Part shown: piece after piece, positions 27,258 to 35,679 of the stretch | Layout: each line of letters opens with the position of its first letter | Position numbering within the stretch: position 1 is the stretch's first letter | Origin: Methylophaga sulfidovorans | GTDB taxonomy: Bacteria; Pseudomonadota; Gammaproteobacteria; Nitrosococcales; Methylophagaceae | DNA length: 45,609 bases | Assembly: GCF_900114205.1 (NCBI RefSeq) | Contig: NZ_FOSH01000021.1 | Coordinates: 1 to 45,609, forward strand | Direction of reading: 5' to 3' | Made by a program: the position numbers and the translations under genes | Notes under the pieces: generated by a model | The model's database searches: none | Seen by the model: the letters and a program-made list of their open reading frames with translations, nothing else | What the model was told of the DNA's origin: nothing

Positions 27258-29921
27258 ATGATGGATCTTTCTAGCACAGAACAATCACCAAAAATGACCT
27301 TATTAGCAAATTATCAGGTACCACGTTATCTGGTAGATGAAGCCTTACTTCATTTTGATCTGGATAAAGCAAAAACAAGGGTTATCAGTACATTAAAAAT
27401 GCGACTTAATCCTGCATCAGAGGCTGGTGATTGTGTATTTGATGGCGACTCACTCGATTTAATAAGCGTCAAACTCAATGGAAAGTCACTTGCAGATAGT
27501 GAATACAAGGTAGACAGCAAATCACTGATTATCCCCAATGTACCTGAGCAGTTTGAATTAGAAATTATCACTGAGATACATCCCGATCAGAATACCGCGT
27601 TGGAAGGCTTATATCATTCAGGACGATTATTATGTACGCAGTGTGAGGCCGAAGGTTTCAGACGGATTACCTATTACCCTGATCGTCCTGATGTAATGAC
27701 GGTATTTACTGTAACGATAGTTGCTGATGCTAAGCAATGGCCGGTGATGTTATCGAATGGTAACCTGGAAGAGCAGGGACAGTTTAATGATGGCCGCCAT
27801 TGGGTACGTTGGCATGATCCACATCCTAAACCCAGCTATTTATTTGCATTAGTAGCTGGGGATTTATATTGCCAGCAGGATCACTTCACCACCATGAGTG
27901 GTAGAGAGGTCACATTACGTATCTATGTTGACCCAGAAAACAAACATAAATGTGATCATGCCTTAGTCTCATTAAAACAGTCCATGAAATGGGATGAAGA
28001 GGTCTACGGCCGCGAATATGACCTTGATGTATTTATGATCGTTGCCGTTAATGACTTCAATATGGGCGCAATGGAAAATAAAGGCTTGAATATTTTCAAT
28101 GCCGCTTGTGTATTAGCCACGCCTGAAACCGCCACAGACGATGATTTTTATACGATTCAGAGCATAGTGGCCCATGAATATTTCCATAATTGGTCAGGTA
28201 ACCGTGTTACTTGTCGTGACTGGTTTCAGTTAAGCCTTAAAGAAGGCTTTACAGTGATGCGAGATCAGAGTTTTAGTGCAGATCTCAACTCTGCTGCTGT
28301 ACAGCGTATTGATGACGTGAATGGTTTACGTAGTATGCAGTTTGCAGAAGATGCTGGTCCAATGGCACATCCAGTGCGGCCAAACTCGTATATTGAAATC
28401 AGTAATTTTTATACTGTGACGATTTATGAGAAAGGCGCTGAAGTTGTACGTATGATCAAAACGCTGGTTGGCGATAAAGGCTTCAGAAAGGGCACAGATC
28501 TTTACTTTGACAGACATGATGGTCAAGCCGTTACTACCGATGATTTTGTCAAAGCAATTGAAGATGCCAATAGCATTGATCTCAGCCAGTTTAAACGCTG
28601 GTATGAACAAGCTGGCACACCAGAACTGACAGTGAATACCCAGTATGATCCTGTGCAACAACGCTTCAGCCTCACTTTACGTCAATCCTGTCCAGCCACA
28701 CCAGGACAGGAAACTAAGTTGGATTTCCATATTCCTGTTGCTGTCGGTTTATTAGACAGTGATGGCAACAATATGCCAATGCAGCTGGCGCAAGAAAAAA
28801 CAGCTTATGATGGCGATACCCGTGTTTTATCATTAACAGAAACTGAGCAAACCTTTGAGTTTATCCATGTTTCTGAAGAACCTGTCGCATCAGTGTTACG
28901 TGGCTTCTCAGCACCAGTAAAACTCAAATATGACTTAACAAACACCCAATTAGCCTTCTTAATGGCCCATGACACCGACAGCTTTAATCGTTGGGATGCT
29001 GGCCAGCAATTGATGATTAATGTGCTGTTGCAAATCGTCGATGATATCCAAAAGCAAAATACATTAGCCTTATCGCCATTATTACTGTCACAGCTTGAAG
29101 CGGTCTTAAACGATGAACAACTAGATCCGGCACTTATTGCAAAAATGCTGACGTTGCCAACTGAAAATTATCTAGCAGCACAGATGCCTGTCGCCGATGT
29201 TGATGCGATTCACCAGGCAAGAGAGTTTGCAAAACGACAAATTGCCGTATCTCTCAAGCCTTTATTTAATGCCCGTTATGAAAGTCTGAGCAAACAGAAA
29301 AAATATCAGTTCAATGCAGAGGATATGGCTGCACGTAGTCTGAAAAACTTATGTTTGTCCTATCTGGCGGCGACCGCTGACCCTCTACAAATGCAACGTT
29401 GTCTGCGTCAGATGAAAGTGACAGACAATATGACGGAATTATTGGCTGGACTACGTTTAATGGTCGATCAGGCTGGTTCTGAGCGTGAACATGCATTAAG
29501 GGCATTTTATGAGCAGTGGAAGCATGATCGCCAGGTTGTCGATAAGTGGTTATCAGTACAAGCCGTATCAAAATTACCTGACACCTTACTGCGTGTTAAA
29601 GCATTAATGAAACATGAAGCATTTAATATCAAAAACCCAAACAATGTACGTGCATTAATTGGCCAGTTTTGCCGTAATAATCCAGTGCATTTTCATGCTA
29701 AAGATGGTTCTGGTTATCGGTTCCTGGCAGAGCAAATATTAAAACTGGATAAATTAAACCCTCAAGTGGCTGCACGTATGTTGGGTGCGTTAAATTCATG
29801 GCGTCGCTATGATATTGAGCGCCAGGAATTAATGAAGGCATCACTGGAAGAGATTGCTGCGCAAAAGGATCTCTCCGCCGATGTGTATGAAATTGTCACA
29901 AAATACCTGGCAGCACAGTAA
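27258..29921 (+). CDS. pepN: Aminopeptidase N
   Basis: An 887-residue M1 metallopeptidase that removes N-terminal residues from peptides in the cytoplasm. The exopeptidase motif is G-A-M-E-N at 270-274. The zinc site is H306-E307-Y-F-H310 with E329. The length and the C-terminal helical domain match bacterial PepN. Two adjacent ATGs (27258 and 27261) follow GAGAT. The stop overlaps the HIT gene start (TAATG). Confidence 0.97.
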   Translation: MMDLSSTEQSPKMTLLANYQVPRYLVDEALLHFDLDKAKTRVISTLKMRLNPASEAGDCVFDGDSLDLISVKLNGKSLADSEYKVDSKSLIIPNVPEQFELEIITEIHPDQNTALEGLYHSGRLLCTQCEAEGFRRITYYPDRPDVMTVFTVTIVADAKQWPVMLSNGNLEEQGQFNDGRHWVRWHDPHPKPSYLFALVAGDLYCQQDHFTTMSGREVTLRIYVDPENKHKCDHALVSLKQSMKWDEEVYGREYDLDVFMIVAVNDFNMGAMENKGLNIFNAACVLATPETATDDDFYTIQSIVAHEYFHNWSGNRVTCRDWFQLSLKEGFTVMRDQSFSADLNSAAVQRIDDVNGLRSMQFAEDAGPMAHPVRPNSYIEISNFYTVTIYEKGAEVVRMIKTLVGDKGFRKGTDLYFDRHDGQAVTTDDFVKAIEDANSIDLSQFKRWYEQAGTPELTVNTQYDPVQQRFSLTLRQSCPATPGQETKLDFHIPVAVGLLDSDGNNMPMQLAQEKTAYDGDTRVLSLTETEQTFEFIHVSEEPVASVLRGFSAPVKLKYDLTNTQLAFLMAHDTDSFNRWDAGQQLMINVLLQIVDDIQKQNTLALSPLLLSQLEAVLNDEQLDPALIAKMLTLPTENYLAAQMPVADVDAIHQAREFAKRQIAVSLKPLFNARYESLSKQKKYQFNAEDMAARSLKNLCLSYLAATADPLQMQRCLRQMKVTDNMTELLAGLRLMVDQAGSEREHALRAFYEQWKHDRQVVDKWLSVQAVSKLPDTLLRVKALMKHEAFNIKNPNNVRALIGQFCRNNPVHFHAKDGSGYRFLAEQILKLDKLNPQVAARMLGALNSWRRYDIERQELMKASLEEIAAQKDLSADVYEIVTKYLAAQ

Positions 29922-30334
29922 TGTATGAGCTTCATCCACAACTAAAACAGGACACTGTCCGGATTGGTGAGTTTGAGCTATGTGAAGTGTTGTTGATGAA
30001 TGATATGCGCTATCCATGGTTAATACTGGTGCCTAAACGTGAAAATAAAGCTGAGATTTATCAGCTAACAGAGCAAGAGCAGCAACAGTTATTAACAGAG
30101 TCCAGTTTTGTCAGTAAAGCGATGTCGGTTTTATTTTCAGCCGATAAAATGAATATTGCCGCATTAGGTAATATGGTTGAACAGCTACATATTCATCATA
30201 TTGCTCGCTTTAAAACCGATGCCACTTGGCCAAAACCTGTCTGGGGTATTGGTCAGGCCGAGCCATATTCCGAGATCGCAAAGAAAGCCATGTTGTCACA
30301 ACTGACAAAGGCTTTAGGTGATTATTTGTTGTAA
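29921..30334 (+). CDS. HIT-family protein (Ap4A-hydrolase-like)
   Basis: A 137-residue histidine-triad fold protein. The active-site segment reads Q88-L-H90-I-H92-H93-I-A-R-F, so the first His of the H-x-H-x-H triad is Gln while the middle and last are kept. This looks like a subfamily trait, as does W-P-K-P-V-W-G near residue 105. HIT proteins hydrolyse nucleoside phosphoramidates or dinucleoside polyphosphates. The substrate here is unknown. It is translationally coupled to pepN. Confidence 0.88.
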   Translation: MYELHPQLKQDTVRIGEFELCEVLLMNDMRYPWLILVPKRENKAEIYQLTEQEQQQLLTESSFVSKAMSVLFSADKMNIAALGNMVEQLHIHHIARFKTDATWPKPVWGIGQAEPYSEIAKKAMLSQLTKALGDYLL

Positions 30335-30346
30335 AAGAAAATAACG

Positions 30347-30571
30347 ATGACCAGATTACGTTTTCGAATGAATCTTAATGCTCAGCAAGCGCTTCGTTAT
30401 TATCAAGGCATGGCCAGAACAGTCATTGTGACTGCTGAAACCGGACAAAGACTCAGTTTTCCAGCTGAACATATTCGTCAGTTTGTAGATAGCTCAGGTG
30501 TGAATGGCCTGTTTTCTATTGAGTTTGATGACAAAAATAAATTAATTGGTATCAAACGCTTATCTTATTAA
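30347..30571 (+). CDS. DUF2835 family protein
   Basis: 74 residues. The pattern A-L-R-Y-Y-Q-G-M-A-R-T-V-I-V, G-Q-R-L-S-F-P-A-E-H-I-R-Q-F and G-V-N-G-L-F-S-I-E-F-D matches this small PilZ-sized gammaproteobacterial family of unknown function. It is the last gene of the dcd-to-DUF2835 run. Its stop codon overlaps the stop of the convergent GGDEF-EAL gene within TTAA, and there is no terminator between them. Confidence 0.85.
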   Translation: MTRLRFRMNLNAQQALRYYQGMARTVIVTAETGQRLSFPAEHIRQFVDSSGVNGLFSIEFDDKNKLIGIKRLSY

Positions 30572-33402
30572 TTTAATGTAAGCGGTTTGTCGAGTAGGGT
30601 GGGCTGAGGCTTTCCTATGTAATAACCCTGGGCATAATCAACATCAAGTTCAGCTAGCACCGCGAGGATTTCGGCATTTTCAACAAATTCTGCCACCGTT
30701 TTTTTACCCATTCCTTTCGCTACCGATACCAGTGCCTCAACAAATAATTTGTCATCATTATTTTCTGTAATATGGGTAATAAACATGCCATCAATTTTGA
30801 CCACATCAACAGGTAGTTCACGTAAATAACGGAATGATGCAAAACCAGAACCGAAGTCATCTATAGAAAAACGGCAACCTAAATCACGCATTTCCCGCAT
30901 TAAATGCCGAGCCTGATTAATATCAGCCACGGCTGCTGTTTCAGTCAATTCGAATAGTAAATGATTAGGACTGGTATTGTAGTGTTGTAAGAGACGTTTC
31001 AGCAGTGGTATCAGTTCAGCATCTAACATCGCATGGGCAGATAGGTTGAGTGATAGTGTGATGGTTTTGCCTTGTTGCTCAAGCTCAGCAAGCTTGGCAA
31101 TGCCTTTTTCTAATACGTAATGATCAATGCGATGGATTAAGCCTGACTGTTCAGCAATTTCAATGAACATCCCTGGTGAATGTATCTTGCCATCTTCATC
31201 TTGCATTCGTAGTAAAACTTCATAATGGCTGACGGTTTGAGTACGAATCTGCATTATAGGTTGAAAATAGAGGATGAAGCGATCTTCTGTTAAGGCATCT
31301 TCAATTTTCTGTTTCCAACGCATACGCTCCTGAAGTTGTTTTCTCAGCGTATCGTCAAAGGTAAAAAGATGCCAGGTATCTTTACCATGTGATTTAGCTT
31401 GATACATCGCCAAATCTGCACTGCTGAGTAAACGGTCGACATTTAACTCATCCAGAGGGAAAGGGACAATGCCAATGCTTGATGAAATACTGTAACGTAC
31501 CTGTTCAAATTCAAAAAATAAGGCATGAAGTCCTAGGCTGATTTGCTCACAGATTTCAATCGTTTTATCGAGATCAATATCTGGCAGGATGATCGCGAAT
31601 TCATCGCCACCTAAACGAGCCACCACATCTTTATCACGACAAATTTCTGTTAATGTTCTGGCAACATTTTTAAGAAGTTGATCGCCGATATTGTGTCCAC
31701 AACTATCATTAATATCTTTGAAATGGTCTAAATCAAGAACAAGTAAAAAACCTGAACTATTTTTATAAATAGCTTGTTTGAGAATATGCTCAAACTGGCT
31801 CTTTAATTTCTTGCGGTTATAGAGCTCGGTTAGCGGATCATGAGTTGCCAGCCAAAGTAGTTCTGTTTCATTTTGTTTTTTTTCTGTGATATCTATGCCC
31901 ACAGAGAGAATAACGGCATTGTTGGTGGGGATACTGAAGTTGGAATGTATCCATGAAATAGTATGAGTTTGCCCATCAGCCGCGAGAATGTTTGACTCAA
32001 TATGCAGAATTTTCTCACCCTTATAAGATAATTGATCTAATGATTGCTGAATTTCTTGCCAGTCAGAAGGATGGAAAAACTGCTCAAATGACTGACCCAA
32101 TACATCATCTGCCTGATAACCAGTGATTTTTGTCGCTAACTCATTAAAGCTGGTAACACAGTAATTTTTATCCAGAGTAATAATGAGTAATTGGGCCGTG
32201 TCTATCAGGTTGCTGACAAAATCTCTTTCTTGTATGAGCTCTTCCGTGCGTTTGTTTAATGAATCTGTCTGCTGAATGACCGAATTTTCCAGATCTTCAA
32301 GCTGTTCTGAGAGCACAATTGCTGACTGTTCAAGAATATTCAGTTCATCCACAAACCTGTTGGGTGCGGCACGATTGAGCGTATTTCTGACATAGAGATA
32401 TTTTTTTTCAGCGAGTAAAGGCAGGGCCCTTGATACGGTGGATAACCGCTTAAGTGGTGCTGATAATAATAAAAACAGACTACCACCTATGACGATTAAA
32501 CCAATCAGTGACCAAATGATGGTTCGATAGGTCAGACTGGCAAGCTCTTGTTTCTGATTAGATATATTATCAATTATCACAAGAACAACATTGTTGACCT
32601 GTTTTAGCTTTATAAATTGAAATTCTACCGGTAATCCTGAATCTCGTAGTATCAATTTATCGTGATCGATATCTTCATAGCGATAATGTTTTGATAGGTA
32701 TTTTAAATAAGTAATGTTGGAATTAAATGATGTGAGCACATTGAGGTGACGATCCCATAATAATGTGTCTGATTGATGAAATTCTTCTGTGCTGGACTGA
32801 TCTGAAATAATCGCAATATCAGCACCTGTTTGTGCCTGAAAGTCCAATAAAGACTGTGTCAGATTGTAACCAAGCACCAGGACATAATTATTATTGCTGT
32901 CTGCCAAAATAGGGAGCAACTGATATTGCTTACAGCTGACTTCACAATTGATCTGACTCTGGGCAAGTTCATTTTCTGCTGTAAGCGTTATATTGGCTTT
33001 TATAACTTTTGGTGTTGGTGGGCCCCAGCCACCGAGGTTTTTGCCTGTACTATCGAAGAGTTGTACTTGAGAGACATCCCAGTTCAGCTCCAGATCACTA
33101 CGATAACGATGGATGCGGTCTAAAATATTTTTCTGTTTAAGGGATGACTCTTCTTGAACATTATTGGGCGATATTAATAGTTCAGCGAGACGCTGTAGTT
33201 GATCTCTTGTTGTTGTTAACTGTCCTAGTAATTTATGGTGATACTGTTCTTGTAATTGTGAACGGAAAAAAGCAAATTTCTGCTGTACGTTCCAGTAGAT
33301 AATGACATGGAATACCAGCAAGAAGATCAATAGCATTGAACTGAAAAATAAGCCTGCTTTCCAGCGAATGCTGAAGAACTGATTGTTTTTACCCGTTATC
33401 AT
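30568..33402 (-). CDS. Membrane PAS-GGDEF-EAL protein (c-di-GMP turnover)
   Basis: About 944 residues in this reading. Transmembrane helix at ~16-37, periplasmic sensor region to ~290, second helix at ~291-314, coiled linker, PAS domain at ~400-510, GGDEF domain with G-G-D-E-F at 598-602, and EAL domain with E-V-L-L-R at 728-732. An inhibitory I-site R-D-K-D lies five residues before GGDEF. EAL metal and catalytic segments E-L-T-E-T and S-I-D-D-F-G-S-G are present, so both activities look possible. An ATG at 33450 would add 16 residues read inside the porin gene, so I prefer ATG 33402, just before the membrane helix. It is last in an operon with a porin and a binding protein. Confidence 0.88.
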   Translation of the reverse strand: MITGKNNQFFSIRWKAGLFFSSMLLIFLLVFHVIIYWNVQQKFAFFRSQLQEQYHHKLLGQLTTTRDQLQRLAELLISPNNVQEESSLKQKNILDRIHRYRSDLELNWDVSQVQLFDSTGKNLGGWGPPTPKVIKANITLTAENELAQSQINCEVSCKQYQLLPILADSNNNYVLVLGYNLTQSLLDFQAQTGADIAIISDQSSTEEFHQSDTLLWDRHLNVLTSFNSNITYLKYLSKHYRYEDIDHDKLILRDSGLPVEFQFIKLKQVNNVVLVIIDNISNQKQELASLTYRTIIWSLIGLIVIGGSLFLLLSAPLKRLSTVSRALPLLAEKKYLYVRNTLNRAAPNRFVDELNILEQSAIVLSEQLEDLENSVIQQTDSLNKRTEELIQERDFVSNLIDTAQLLIITLDKNYCVTSFNELATKITGYQADDVLGQSFEQFFHPSDWQEIQQSLDQLSYKGEKILHIESNILAADGQTHTISWIHSNFSIPTNNAVILSVGIDITEKKQNETELLWLATHDPLTELYNRKKLKSQFEHILKQAIYKNSSGFLLVLDLDHFKDINDSCGHNIGDQLLKNVARTLTEICRDKDVVARLGGDEFAIILPDIDLDKTIEICEQISLGLHALFFEFEQVRYSISSSIGIVPFPLDELNVDRLLSSADLAMYQAKSHGKDTWHLFTFDDTLRKQLQERMRWKQKIEDALTEDRFILYFQPIMQIRTQTVSHYEVLLRMQDEDGKIHSPGMFIEIAEQSGLIHRIDHYVLEKGIAKLAELEQQGKTITLSLNLSAHAMLDAELIPLLKRLLQHYNTSPNHLLFELTETAAVADINQARHLMREMRDLGCRFSIDDFGSGFASFRYLRELPVDVVKIDGMFITHITENNDDKLFVEALVSVAKGMGKKTVAEFVENAEILAVLAELDVDYAQGYYIGKPQPTLLDKPLTLN

Positions 33403-33410
33403 CGTATTCA

Positions 33411-34655
33411 CTAAAACCGATAAGACAAAGACATCGCGAACATATCCCATTTTCTGGTGGTATCTGTGACGTTATTCTCTCGTGGCGATAATGTGGCCAC
33501 ACCATCGACAATGTGATATTCAGTACGAAGCATCAAGTTTTGTGTAATATGCCAACGTCCACCGATTACCCAGCTTTGGGAGTAATATTCATGTGCTGGT
33601 ACCGGGGGTTGATTGATGCCTAATGCGGCTAGTTGTCGACTGTTGATAATGTTCTGTTCAGCCGCTTTTTTACCATTCCAATCATGTTTATCAAGCTGAA
33701 ACTCTTCATATCTTACGAAACCTTGCCACGCAGGAGTGAAGTTATAATTTGCCTGTAAATAATAGCCGATGGAGTTGATGTGCATTTGTGATACAGGGCC
33801 ACCAATATCTATATAATCAACATTTTCAAATGCAACCTCACCTGTAAACTGCCATTTCTCACCATTGTATTGAGCTGATAAAACGGTGTAATCAATCGCA
33901 ATCTCACCTGAATGCAATCCTGGCCCTAATGGGAGAGGGGCTCGGTCACTGGCTGACGCATCAAAATCAAGAGTGACCCTGGTTCCTGTAATTGAATATA
34001 TCCACTGCCCGCCATTGTGTTCATAGAGGAGTTTACCGAATAGGCCCAGCTTATCATTATGAATTGAGCCGCCCCAATCATTACCCATATAGGCATATTC
34101 AACATTTTCATCTGCCAGAGTGTAGCCTGCGCCCACTTCCATAAACAATGCGCCACTATCGAAATTCACATTGTTATAAAAATGCATGCCATCAGCTGCC
34201 ATAATGGTATTTCTGACTTTATCGAAATAAATGACCTGAGGCAGAAATATTGCACTTCTTGTGTGGGCAACATCGCGAGTTTCATTGTATAAGCCAATTT
34301 CGTTTTTGATTCTGCCAATGTAGAGGCCAGAAGAGTATTTGGGACTGGAATAAAGAGAAATATCAATTAAGCCATAGTCTAATCTTGGCGAGCCGTTATC
34401 AAACCTGCCTGCTTGTCTTGACAGTAATTGAGCAGATAACCTGATTTTTGGATTGAGTCGCAAACTCCCATTTATGCCAACTTCTGTAAATTCAAAGCTG
34501 CCATTATCACTCGAGCCAAAAAAATGATTATCAGTCGTGTAAATGTAGCCTTGCGATGCAAAGCCATGTAAAACCACATTGTCATACCATTGGTCATTAT
34601 CAGCCAGGACTGATGTGGAGAAACAAAATAAGATGGATATTAGTCTTGCCTTCAT
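33411..34655 (-). CDS. Porin-like outer membrane beta-barrel protein
   Basis: 414 residues. A signal peptide (M-K-A-R-L-I-S-I-L-F...V-L-A-D) is followed by alternating amphipathic strands with Gly and aromatic girdles. The C-terminus is M-S-L-S-Y-R-F, the terminal Phe typical of barrels recognised by BamA. H-G-F-A-S-Q-G-Y-I near the start is common in phosphate/carboxylate-selective porin relatives. It overlaps the upstream binding-protein gene (ATGA) and is followed after 8 nt by the GGDEF-EAL gene. The solute is unknown. Confidence 0.8.
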   Translation of the reverse strand: MKARLISILFCFSTSVLADNDQWYDNVVLHGFASQGYIYTTDNHFFGSSDNGSFEFTEVGINGSLRLNPKIRLSAQLLSRQAGRFDNGSPRLDYGLIDISLYSSPKYSSGLYIGRIKNEIGLYNETRDVAHTRSAIFLPQVIYFDKVRNTIMAADGMHFYNNVNFDSGALFMEVGAGYTLADENVEYAYMGNDWGGSIHNDKLGLFGKLLYEHNGGQWIYSITGTRVTLDFDASASDRAPLPLGPGLHSGEIAIDYTVLSAQYNGEKWQFTGEVAFENVDYIDIGGPVSQMHINSIGYYLQANYNFTPAWQGFVRYEEFQLDKHDWNGKKAAEQNIINSRQLAALGINQPPVPAHEYYSQSWVIGGRWHITQNLMLRTEYHIVDGVATLSPRENNVTDTTRKWDMFAMSLSYRF

Positions 34656-35080
34656 AAATCCACCTTAATTGTTTTGATACGTTTGTTTGTATGAGATATC
34701 TCTTTGTCGGTGTAGCCAATCGCACCAGCCGTGTTCGCAACAGCATCAAGCATTTCCTGCTCTGATTTAACGACTTCAGGAGCCGCCCCTGTGCCGGAAA
34801 AGACTTGTCTGTCCCAAATTCGTCGCAGCTGGTATGGAAACATACCTAATATCGTCTTACAAAATTGACTGTGGATAGGGTTTTGGTCTTCTAAAACAAA
34901 GACTTTGATTGGTGTGCCATTGGGCCACTCTTGAGCACGCATTGCGAAGATAGCGCGTGCTGAAGTTTTGCTTAATTGCGTAGTCTCAACCTGCGCATTG
35001 GCAATAATATTTTGAGCTGGTAAGTTTTGCGATACCAGCAGCAGTAGAGTGATGAGGATTCTGATGCCTATCCATGTCAT
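34652..35080 (-). CDS. Short phosphate-binding-like periplasmic protein
   Basis: 142 residues with an N-terminal signal peptide (hydrophobic 7-19, L-P-A-Q-N). It contains only one lobe-like stretch of a PstS-type binding protein: I-F-A-M-R-A-Q-E-W-P-N-G near 45, then F-S-G-T-G-A-A-P-E near 93 and A-G-A-I-G-Y-T-D near 120. It is about half the usual PstS length but looks complete, since such short relatives are common beside porin and signalling genes. It is probably a periplasmic sensor component feeding the membrane GGDEF-EAL protein encoded two genes downstream. Confidence 0.75.
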   Translation of the reverse strand: MTWIGIRILITLLLLVSQNLPAQNIIANAQVETTQLSKTSARAIFAMRAQEWPNGTPIKVFVLEDQNPIHSQFCKTILGMFPYQLRRIWDRQVFSGTGAAPEVVKSEQEMLDAVANTAGAIGYTDKEISHTNKRIKTIKVDL

Positions 35081-35168
35081 CAGTCTTGATCCTTATGCCA
35101 TGATGAGACTAATTCTAGGCATGAAAATAAAAAAAAGCCATGCTAAAAGTGGTATCGCTGTTTAATTT

Positions 35169-35594
35169 TTATTCTTTTAGCAGAATAAGATGGGTCTTTG
35201 CCATTTGGTTATACCAGCTTTGTTTGTTCTTACTTAACCATTGCCACCAGAATCCCAACCCCAAGCATAACCAGGAAACCAGACCAACGATAAAACGAAT
35301 TGCTGCTTGCTTCCAGGTGACTACCTGAGCAGTGTTACTCTCCAGTTTCAGCTTCCAGGCGCGCATGCCTAATGTTTGCCCACCGTGTGTCCAGAACCAG
35401 GCATAAAACAAAAAACTGACCAGTAATAAATACAGTAAAAAAAACACATTACCTGGTGTAATGGCTTCACCGCCATTTAGCGCAACCGGAATAATGGCGG
35501 CAAATAATAAGGCGGATAGTAAAAGTAAAAAGTCGTACACCATCGCCATTAGTTGACGAATTGGCCCCGGTCGGTTGTGAACAGCTACACTCAT
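35169..35594 (-). CDS. RDD-family membrane protein
   Basis: 141 residues. The N-terminal helix carries the R-x-x-A/D-x-x-D pattern of the family in variant form (I-R-Q-L-M-A-M-V-Y-D-F). Three to four membrane helices follow, with T-L-G-M-R-A-W-K-L-K-L typical of RDD proteins. Function is unknown. It is divergent from purL with an 85-bp shared promoter region. The binding-protein gene is 88 nt downstream on the same strand, so it may or may not be in that operon. Confidence 0.85.
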   Translation of the reverse strand: MSVAVHNRPGPIRQLMAMVYDFLLLLSALLFAAIIPVALNGGEAITPGNVFFLLYLLLVSFLFYAWFWTHGGQTLGMRAWKLKLESNTAQVVTWKQAAIRFIVGLVSWLCLGLGFWWQWLSKNKQSWYNQMAKTHLILLKE

Positions 35595-35679
35595 TATGAT
35601 TTCCAGCGGATTTTATTTGGGCGTTAAACCTTACATAAAGTATCATTATCGCTTTAGTTTATCTTGAATTGGGATCCGC

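Noticed and set aside
33403-33450. 16-residue N-terminal extension of the GGDEF-EAL protein from ATG 33450
   Set aside because: It lies inside the 3' end of the porin gene in another frame and has no Shine-Dalgarno. The ATG at 33402 directly precedes the membrane helix.
35095-35160. Hairpin between the RDD and binding-protein genes (GGCATG...CATGCT)
   Set aside because: Only about five pairs around a long A-rich loop; not convincing as a terminator.
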